Part shown: piece by piece, positions 1 through 5,137 of the stretch
Position numbering within the stretch: position 1 is the stretch's first letter
Layout: each line of letters begins with the position of its first letter
From: Chitinophaga pinensis
GTDB lineage: Bacteria; Bacteroidota; Bacteroidia; Flavobacteriales; Flavobacteriaceae
Reading direction: 5' to 3'
Assembly: GCA_943324925.2 (NCBI GenBank)
Contig: CALPNL020000143.1
Span: forward strand, 1-5,137
Length of the DNA stretch: 5,137 nucleotides
Notes under the pieces: generated by a model
Told to the model about the DNA's origin: nothing
Seen by the model: only the letters and a program-made list of their open reading frames with translations
Database searches by the model: none
Made by a program: the position numbers and the translations under genes

Positions 1-128
1 ACCTCTGTTTTTTTGATTTTTCGATCTGAATTTCGTTTTGCTGAGAAAGAAAATAGAAAAATAACCGCAATGATCATCAAAATCAATCTTGCGTTTATCC
101 AAATATTTTTTCTAGTCTCTTTTTCCAT
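1..128 (-). CDS. ftsQ: Cell division protein FtsQ, N-terminal fragment (cut by the left window edge)
   Basis: I read this by hand from the ATG at 128-126. It gives 42 complete codons and runs off the window, so only the N-terminus is visible. The peptide starts MEKETRKNIWINARLILM. It has a short basic cytoplasmic stretch (residues 1-14), one hydrophobic membrane segment at about 15-29, and then a strongly basic patch (KRNSDRKIKK, 31-40) ending in KTE. This single-pass layout and the KTE(V) run leading towards the POTRA domain fit flavobacterial FtsQ. FtsQ is a bitopic inner-membrane protein that joins FtsL and FtsB in the complex that activates septal peptidoglycan synthesis. The position directly after murC is where ftsQ lies in Bacteroidetes dcw clusters, normally followed by ftsA and ftsZ. 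The leader before the ATG is A/T-rich (GATTAAAA) with no GGAG core. The POTRA and beta domains lie outside the window, so the name rests on the N-terminal pattern and on context. Confidence 0.88.
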   Translation of the reverse strand, partial: MEKETRKNIWINARLILMIIAVIFLFSFSAKRNSDRKIKKTE

Positions 129-159
129 TTTTAATCTTAATTAATCCGTTTCTATTTTG

Positions 160-1509
160 TTAATTATTTTTTTGCAAAGCTTGTTTAATTGAATGTACTA
201 ATTCCCCAATATCTCCTGCGCCAATTGTCACGATAATTTTCGCTTCACTTTCCAAAATTTGAGTAATCAAATCCGTTTTTGAAACTACTTTTTTATGCTC
301 ATTCGTCATTTTATCTAAAAGCCAACTCGATGTGATTCCCTCAATTGGCAATTCTCTCGCTGGATAAATATCTAACAATAATACTTCGTCAAATTTGGAT
401 AAGCTTTTAGCAAATCCATCGGCAAAATCTCTCGTTCTGCTAAAAAGATGCGGCTGGAAAATAGCCAGTACTTTTTGATTTGGATACAATTCAGAAACGG
501 CTTGATAAACAGCATCAATTTCTGTTGGATGGTGCGCATAATCATCGATGTAAACTAAATTCGATTCTTTTATTTGATAGGAAAACCTTCTTTTTATTCC
601 TTTAAATGATTTCAAAGCTGCTGCAATATCATCATTAGAAGTTCCAAATGTTTTGGCCATAGCCAATGCCATGAGCGCATTCGTCAAATTGTGTTTGCCT
701 GGTAATCCAAATTGTAAATTAGAGATTACTTCTGTTGGTGTTTGAACATCAAAAACATAATTTCCATTATCAATTCGAACATTATATGCCTTGTAATCTG
801 CATTTTCATTTACAGCAACTGTTACTCCTTCAAGATCCAAGTTTTTAGCAATGAAAAGCTGACTTTTATCTGTAATTTTACTTGCAAATTCTAAAAACGA
901 AGCTTCAATTGCAGCGCTATCACCATAAATATCCAAATGATCGGCATCCATAGACGTAACGCAAGCAATATTTGGAAACAAATGCAAGAAAGAACGATCA
1001 AATTCATCAGCTTCAACCACTGTTATTGATTTTCCAGTTCCGATTAAATTCGAATTGTAATTTTCTACAATTCCGCCTAAAAACGAAGTAACATCAGCGC
1101 CACTTTGATATAATATATGACCTAAAATACTTGAGGGTGTTGTTTTTCCATGTGTTCCGGCAACGGCAAAACAAAAAGTATCTTTAGTGATCAAACCCAA
1201 TACTTCTGCTCTTTTTTTAACGACAAATTCTCTTTCTAGAAAATAATTCCATTGCGAATGAGTAGTTGGAACCGCTGGCGTAATCACCACTAAGGTATTT
1301 TCAATATAATAATCGGTCGGAATAAGACCAATATCATCTTTGTAATGAATGTCAATACCGCTTTCACTTAGTTCTTTAGTTAGCTCTGTTTCTGTTTTAT
1401 CATAACCAGATACCTTTTTCCCGATGGACTTGAAATAGCGCGCTAAGGCACTCATTCCGATTCCTCCGATTCCTATGAAATAGACGTTATGTATTTGGTT
1501 TAAGTTCAT
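160..1509 (-). CDS. murC: UDP-N-acetylmuramate--L-alanine ligase MurC
   Basis: This is a complete 449-residue protein, near the usual MurC length. MurC uses ATP in the cytoplasm to join L-Ala to UDP-MurNAc, the first amino acid of the peptidoglycan stem peptide. The N-terminal nucleotide-sugar domain opens with a Rossmann-type glycine loop, GIGGIGMSALA (13-23). The central Mur ligase ATPase domain has the P-loop GTHGKTT (118-124), EADEFDRSFL (166-175) and DADHLDIYG (188-196). The substrate-closing motif GKHNLTNALMA is at 271-281. The C-terminal domain contains YAHHPTE (324-330), typical of MurC, and QPHLFSRTRDF (352-362). The related recycling enzyme Mpl shares many of these motifs, but the dcw position and length favour MurC. 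The ATG at 1509 is chosen because the glycine loop begins 12 residues later, as in the family. The stop lies 31 nt before ftsQ and the start 15 nt after murG. One oddity is Pro125 (codon CCC, 1137-1135), directly after the P-loop KTT, where Thr is usual. Confidence 0.97.
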   Translation of the reverse strand: MNLNQIHNVYFIGIGGIGMSALARYFKSIGKKVSGYDKTETELTKELSESGIDIHYKDDIGLIPTDYYIENTLVVITPAVPTTHSQWNYFLEREFVVKKRAEVLGLITKDTFCFAVAGTHGKTTPSSILGHILYQSGADVTSFLGGIVENYNSNLIGTGKSITVVEADEFDRSFLHLFPNIACVTSMDADHLDIYGDSAAIEASFLEFASKITDKSQLFIAKNLDLEGVTVAVNENADYKAYNVRIDNGNYVFDVQTPTEVISNLQFGLPGKHNLTNALMALAMAKTFGTSNDDIAAALKSFKGIKRRFSYQIKESNLVYIDDYAHHPTEIDAVYQAVSELYPNQKVLAIFQPHLFSRTRDFADGFAKSLSKFDEVLLLDIYPARELPIEGITSSWLLDKMTNEHKKVVSKTDLITQILESEAKIIVTIGAGDIGELVHSIKQALQKNN

Positions 1510-1524
1510 TTACTTGGATTATAA

Positions 1525-2613
1525 TTACTTTATCAATTTCACAATTTCATCAACAATATCATTGGTAGCATTCACTTTAGCTAACTTTTTTATATTTTCA
1601 GAAAGCTGCTTTTGCAAATTTTCATTAGTTATTAAATCGCTAAAAACAGAACTGAAATTTTCATCTAATTCACTTTCTTTAATCATCAACGCCCCTTTTT
1701 TATCCACTATCGATTTGGCATTTTTTGTTTGATGGTCTTCCGCCACATTGGGTGATGGAATAAATAGTACCGGTTTACCCACAATACTCAATTCAGAAAC
1801 CGATGACGCCCCCGCTCTTGAAATTACAAAGTCGGCAGCAGCATAAACCAAATCCATACGATCTATAAAAGCTAAAACTTGAACTTTATTGGAATCATAT
1901 TTTTTATATTCATCCAAATAAAATTTACCACATTGCCAGATAATCTGTACGTTTTGTGAAGCAAAAAAATCAAGTTCTTTTTCAATTAATTGATTCACTC
2001 TTCGAGCACCTAGACTTCCTCCTAATATTAGAAGTGTTTTTTTGGCAGGATCCAAATTGAAATATTTAATGGCTTCCGCTCTTTTACTATCTATAGAAAT
2101 TAAATCTTGACGAACCGGATTTCCAGTTAGAATCATCTTGTCATTTGGAAAAAACCGATCTAAATTTTCATAAGCCACGCAAATTTTATTGGCCTTTTTA
2201 CTCAATAACTTATTGGTAATTCCAGGATAAGAATTCTGTTCTTGAATTAACGTAGGTATATTTAAAGAATTCGCCATTTGCAATAATGGTCCCGAAGCAA
2301 ATCCTCCAGTGCCAATCACCACATCGGGTTTAAAACTATTTATTATAGCTCTTGATTTCCATAAACTACTTATTAATTTTACTGGAAATAATAAATTTTG
2401 TAGGGTTAATTTTCTTTGCAAACCAGCAATCCAAAGTCCTTTAATAGCATAACCGGCTTGAGGTACTTTTTGCATTTCCATTTTATCCTGAGCACCGACA
2501 AATAAAAATTCTGCTTTTGGAAAACGCAATTTCAATTCATTTGCAATAGCAATTGCTGGATAAATATGTCCACCAGTTCCGCCACCGCTAATTATGAATT
2601 TATGATTTCCCAT
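1525..2613 (-). CDS. murG: Lipid II synthase MurG (undecaprenyl-PP-MurNAc-pentapeptide GlcNAc transferase)
   Basis: This is a complete 362-residue GT-B fold glycosyltransferase, a normal length for MurG. It transfers GlcNAc from UDP-GlcNAc to lipid I on the cytoplasmic face of the inner membrane, forming lipid II. The N-terminal acceptor domain has the glycine-rich loop GGGTGGHIYPA (10-20) with the family's conserved His at 16. It also has the second loop GTGGFASGP (101-109) and the EQNSYPGITN segment (125-134). The C-terminal donor domain begins with GNPVR (164-168) and has LGGSLGARRVNQ (197-208). Its UDP-GlcNAc binding region, SRAGASSVSE (265-274) to SPNVAEDHQTKNA (287-299), includes Glu274 and Gln295, which match donor-binding residues in E. 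coli MurG. The ATG at 2613 sits 6 nt after the ftsW stop, so any ribosome contact lies inside the ftsW 3' end, which reads AAATAAAAG with no GGAG core. This tight spacing suggests linked translation with ftsW. No missing key residues were seen. Confidence 0.98.
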   Translation of the reverse strand: MGNHKFIISGGGTGGHIYPAIAIANELKLRFPKAEFLFVGAQDKMEMQKVPQAGYAIKGLWIAGLQRKLTLQNLLFPVKLISSLWKSRAIINSFKPDVVIGTGGFASGPLLQMANSLNIPTLIQEQNSYPGITNKLLSKKANKICVAYENLDRFFPNDKMILTGNPVRQDLISIDSKRAEAIKYFNLDPAKKTLLILGGSLGARRVNQLIEKELDFFASQNVQIIWQCGKFYLDEYKKYDSNKVQVLAFIDRMDLVYAAADFVISRAGASSVSELSIVGKPVLFIPSPNVAEDHQTKNAKSIVDKKGALMIKESELDENFSSVFSDLITNENLQKQLSENIKKLAKVNATNDIVDEIVKLIK

Positions 2614-2619
2614 ATACTT

Positions 2620-3933
2620 TTATTTATTTTTCATAACAGGTTCCATAGGATTTGCCGAAGCATCTTCTATTGAATAATTATCGTTTTGCACCAATTCTTC
2701 TTGTTCAAGTGCATTTTCTTTTTCAATTTGCTCGTCAATTAATTTTTGTAAAATCTGTTCTCTTTTTTCAGCTTCACTTTGCTCAAGAGCTATTTCTTCT
2801 TCTTTTTTGGTTACCCCAATAATAATTCCAAGAGAAACACAAGTCATCCAAATTGAACTTCCTCCACTACTTATTAATGGCAATGTTTGTCCTGTAACTG
2901 GTAATAATTCTACTGCCACACCCATATTGATGAGTGCTTGAAATATCATTGGAAAACCGAGCCCGACGACAACTAATTTTCCAAATAGCGTATTGGCTTT
3001 GTGGGCAGCAACTATAAATCTGAAGAAGAGCAGCAAGTACAAACTAAGTACCAATAAACCGCCTATTAAGCCATATTCTTCTACTATAATTGCAAAAATA
3101 AAGTCGGAAGACGATTGTGGAAGCACATTTTTCTGTACGCTTTTCCCAGGACCTAATCCGTAAATTCCTCCAGAAGCGATGGCTATCTTGGCATTTTTTA
3201 TTTGATAATCATCTTCGCCGGGTTTATTGGAAGTATAATTTTCAATTCTACTGGTCCAGGTTCCTACTCTATTGAAGAACTTAGAATCGGGAAATGCTCT
3301 TGACAAAATCACAAAAAACACAAGAAAAATTATTCCAGAACCGATAATGATTCCTATGTATTTTAGCGGATAATTTCCCACAAAAGTCAGCATAATAACC
3401 ATTGAAAAAATCAACGCAGTGGTGGAAAAATTGGCTGGTAAGATAAAACCTAATGTAATAAAAACGGGAATCCATAAATCAATAAAAGAAGACTTAAATG
3501 AAACCGGTTCCTCCGATTTTCTAGACAGGTATCTTGCAACAAAAATCATTAATACTACCGATGCAAATGTGGAGGTTTGAAATGTAATTCCAATAAATGG
3601 CACTTTTATCCAGCGACTTGCATTAGCACCAGCTATTACAGTTCCTTTAACCAAAGTATAGGCCAATAGCGCCCAAACAATTGGCAAAGCAATTTTTGAA
3701 ATAGGTCTAAAATAATGATAGGGAATTTTGTGTACTCCGTAAATAATCAAGAATCCCATAAATATATGAGCCAAATGAGTCAATAAATAACTAATCGTAT
3801 TTCCATCCCCATCGTTCATGTAAGCCAAATTACTACTGGCACTAAAAACAGGCATAAAAGAAAACAAAGCCAATAGGGCAACGAATGTCCATATTACTTT
3901 ATCTCCTTTTAAATTGTTTATTAGTTCTTTCAT
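2620..3933 (-). CDS. ftsW: SEDS peptidoglycan glycosyltransferase FtsW
   Basis: This is a complete 437-residue multi-spanning membrane protein of the SEDS family. FtsW polymerises lipid II into septal glycan strands together with the class B PBP FtsI. About ten hydrophobic segments can be seen, roughly at 13-32, 50-69, 80-97, 112-135, 150-166, 168-186, 190-212, 278-305, 317-340 and 355-375, with a large extracytoplasmic loop at 213-277. That loop holds IYGLGPGKSVQKNVLP (257-272) and SDFIFA (276-281), whose Asp277 aligns with the catalytic Asp of RodA/FtsW. ELLPVTGQTLPLISSGGSS (342-360) is the C-terminal SEDS signature. Two other family motifs are altered: QPSExxK reads QTSTFAS (119-125), and QPDxGT reads PANFST (166-171). 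Residues 375-437 form a very charged, Glu/Lys/Gln-rich cytoplasmic tail that looks helical. RodA is the main alternative, but the position between murD and murG points to FtsW. The ATG at 3933 puts a short cytoplasmic stretch ahead of the first membrane segment. Confidence 0.96.
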   Translation of the reverse strand: MKELINNLKGDKVIWTFVALLALFSFMPVFSASSNLAYMNDGDGNTISYLLTHLAHIFMGFLIIYGVHKIPYHYFRPISKIALPIVWALLAYTLVKGTVIAGANASRWIKVPFIGITFQTSTFASVVLMIFVARYLSRKSEEPVSFKSSFIDLWIPVFITLGFILPANFSTTALIFSMVIMLTFVGNYPLKYIGIIIGSGIIFLVFFVILSRAFPDSKFFNRVGTWTSRIENYTSNKPGEDDYQIKNAKIAIASGGIYGLGPGKSVQKNVLPQSSSDFIFAIIVEEYGLIGGLLVLSLYLLLFFRFIVAAHKANTLFGKLVVVGLGFPMIFQALINMGVAVELLPVTGQTLPLISSGGSSIWMTCVSLGIIIGVTKKEEEIALEQSEAEKREQILQKLIDEQIEKENALEQEELVQNDNYSIEDASANPMEPVMKNK

Positions 3934-3958
3934 AATTAAGCCTTATGCTTTACGCTTT
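3934..3958. repeat. Short GCTT-type tandem and inverted repeat in the murD-ftsW gap
   Basis: This 25-nt gap contains two adjacent 7-bp units on the plus strand, TATGCTT (3944-3950) and TACGCTT (3951-3957), differing at one base. A 4-bp inverted repeat pairs AAGC (3938-3941) with GCTT at 3947-3950 or 3954-3957. The arms are too short for a convincing terminator, and there is no U-tract in the direction of transcription before ftsW. From memory, intergenic text of this AAGC/GCTT kind recurs in Flavobacterium genomes, so it may be a worn copy of a dispersed repeat. It may also be chance. The gap also serves as the ftsW leader, with GGCTTAATT directly before the ATG and no Shine-Dalgarno core. 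Confidence 0.3.
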
Positions 3959-5137
3959 TTACAAATGTTGTACTGCGTTTTTAAATTGATTTCCTCTGTC
4001 TTCATAGTTTTCGAATAAATCGAAACTCGCGCAAGCTGGAGATAAAAGCACGGTATCTCCTTTTTCTGCCAATCGTTGTGACATGGTAACTGCGTCTTTC
4101 ATACTCGTTACTTCAATCATCATATCCACAATATTTCCAAAAGAATCGATAATTTTCTTGTTATCAACACCAAGACAAATTATAGCTTTCACTTTTTCAT
4201 GAACCAAAGACATCAATTCTGAATAATCATTCCCTTTATCAACCCCACCAACAATCCACACTGTAGGAGTATTCATGCTATCTAAAGCGAAGAAAGTAGC
4301 GTTTACATTGGTCGCTTTGGAATCGTTTATATATTGAACATTTTGGATTTTTAAAACTTTTTCCAACCGATGTTCTACCCCTTGAAAATTGGACAAACTT
4401 TCACGAATAGTTTGTTTACGAATTTGCATCAATTTCGCTACCGAAGTTGCAGCCATAGCGTTTTTCATGTTGTGTTTTCCTTCTAATGCAATGTATTGAG
4501 TTTCCATTACAAATTCTTCTTGGTTGATGTTAATTTCCATACTATTGTCTTTTAAAAATGCTCCGTTTTCAAGTGTTTTTGAAATTGAAAAAGGAATTAA
4601 TTGTGCTTTCGTTTTATTTATTTTAAACCATTCGGTCATTGCTTCATCATCTGCATCATAAATCAAATAATCATTTTCAGATTGATTCATTGTAATCCTA
4701 AATTTTGAAGCGATATAATTTTCATATTTATATTCATATCGATCTAAATGATCTGGGCTAATATTGGTAATTATTGCAATTTCTGGCTTATAATTTATAA
4801 TGCCATCCAATTGGAAACTACTCAATTCTAACACATAGACATCGTAATTATCTTCGGCCACTTGCCAAGCAAAACTTTTTCCAATATTGCCACCCAAGCC
4901 AACATTTAGTCCTGCCGATTTTAGCAAATGATAGGTTAACATTGTAGTTGTCGTTTTACCATTACTTCCTGTTATACCAACCGTTTTTGCTTTTGTAAAA
5001 GGTGCTGCAAACTCAATTTCAGAGATTACAGGAATCTTCTTTTCAAATAGCAATTTTACTATCGGCGCTTTTTCGGGAATTCCTGGGCTTTTCATCACCA
5101 CATCCGCATTAAGAATTGCTTCTTGTGTATGCTTTTC
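3959..5137 (-). CDS. murD: UDP-N-acetylmuramoyl-L-alanine--D-glutamate ligase MurD (5' end cut by the right window edge)
   Basis: The reading frame stays open to the window edge. Reading past the in-frame GTG at 5101 gives EKHTQEAILNAD followed by VVMKSPGIP, which is normal MurD sequence. The GTG is therefore internal, and the true start lies beyond 5137. The window holds 392 residues; compared with a usual length near 440-450, about 50 N-terminal residues are missing. MurD uses ATP to add D-Glu to UDP-MurNAc-L-Ala in the cytoplasm. In fragment numbering, the P-loop GSNGKTT is at 57-63, LELSSFQLD at 103-111, and NISPDHLDRY at 125-134. A Lys in ASKFRI (residue 145) aligns with the carbamylated Lys of E. 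coli MurD. LEGKHNMKNAMAA (219-231), HRLE (256-259), NDSKATN (271-277) and GGVDKG (297-302) follow. The C-terminal hallmark LSPACASFDLFENYEDRG (365-382) separates MurD from other Mur ligases. The stop is 25 nt before ftsW. In Bacteroidetes clusters mraY normally lies upstream. Confidence 0.97.
   Translation of the reverse strand, partial: EKHTQEAILNADVVMKSPGIPEKAPIVKLLFEKKIPVISEIEFAAPFTKAKTVGITGSNGKTTTTMLTYHLLKSAGLNVGLGGNIGKSFAWQVAEDNYDVYVLELSSFQLDGIINYKPEIAIITNISPDHLDRYEYKYENYIASKFRITMNQSENDYLIYDADDEAMTEWFKINKTKAQLIPFSISKTLENGAFLKDNSMEININQEEFVMETQYIALEGKHNMKNAMAATSVAKLMQIRKQTIRESLSNFQGVEHRLEKVLKIQNVQYINDSKATNVNATFFALDSMNTPTVWIVGGVDKGNDYSELMSLVHEKVKAIICLGVDNKKIIDSFGNIVDMMIEVTSMKDAVTMSQRLAEKGDTVLLSPACASFDLFENYEDRGNQFKNAVQHL

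Noticed and set aside
129..159. TTAATTAA palindrome in the murC-ftsQ gap as an operator or promoter
   Set aside because: An 8-bp A/T-only palindrome is expected by chance in such AT-rich sequence. No Bacteroidetes-type promoter (TTG and TAnnTTTG with suitable spacing) was seen in the gap.
1514..1732. Plus-strand open frame of 72 codons rich in Phe, Leu and Ser
   Set aside because: It lies antisense to the conserved 3' end of murG. Its hydrophobic composition is the expected complement of Lys/Asn/Glu codons in an AT-rich gene. It has no recognisable domain and no leader.
3281..3475. Minus-strand open frame of 64 codons in another frame
   Set aside because: It is fully inside ftsW, whose own frame encodes conserved membrane segments. 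Its Phe/Cys/Tyr-rich composition is that of an off-frame reading.
3842..3908. AAGGAG followed at a good distance by an out-of-frame ATG inside the ftsW 5' end
   Set aside because: The ATG at 3892-3890 opens only a 16-codon frame (MDIRCPIGFVFFYACF) before a stop. Shine-Dalgarno sites are little used in this lineage, and the bases encode the conserved ftsW N-terminus.
5099..5101. GTG as the start codon of murD
   Set aside because: The frame is open upstream to the window edge, and those codons (EKHTQEAILNAD) match MurD sequence. The GTG encodes an internal Val, and the gene is cut by the window rather than naturally short.
1..5137. CRISPR arrays, tRNA or rRNA genes, insertion sequences, prophage or defence genes
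   Set aside because: Nearly all of the sequence is occupied by five conserved dcw genes, and the gaps of 6-31 nt are too small to hold such elements. No long direct or inverted repeats were seen.

Overview
This window holds part of a division and cell wall (dcw) gene cluster, read entirely from the minus strand. The organism is very probably a member of the Flavobacteriaceae, most likely Flavobacterium. The evidence is the AT-rich sequence, start codons preceded by A/T-rich leaders with no Shine-Dalgarno core, the gene order murD-ftsW-murG-murC-ftsQ with no ddl or murB between murC and ftsQ, and protein wording that matches flavobacterial homologues as I remember them. The assignment is from memory and pattern, not from a search.

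Layout in the direction of transcription (right to left): murD, its 5' end cut off by the right window edge, ends at 3959. After a 25-nt gap come ftsW (3933 to 2620), a 6-nt gap, murG (2613 to 1525), a 15-nt gap, murC (1509 to 160), a 31-nt gap, and the first 42 complete codons of ftsQ (128 to 1), cut by the left edge. Coding density is close to complete. There is no stretch over 31 bases without a gene, and no terminator or convincing internal promoter was seen, so the genes probably form one transcript that begins upstream of the window.

The genes cover consecutive steps of peptidoglycan precursor synthesis and its use at the septum. MurC adds L-Ala to UDP-MurNAc and MurD then adds D-Glu, both in the cytoplasm. 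MurG adds GlcNAc to lipid I to make lipid II at the inner membrane face. FtsW polymerises lipid II into septal glycan, and FtsQ belongs to the FtsQLB complex that controls FtsW-FtsI at the divisome.

I found no undescribed system; this is conserved core-genome sequence. The points worth a second look are small. MurC has a proline at the third position of the usual TTT run in its ATP-binding loop. FtsW lacks two widely conserved SEDS motifs (QPSExxK reads as QTSTFAS, and QPDxGT as PANFST) while keeping the catalytic Asp. FtsW also carries a long charged cytoplasmic tail. The murD-ftsW gap contains a short GCTT-type tandem and inverted repeat.
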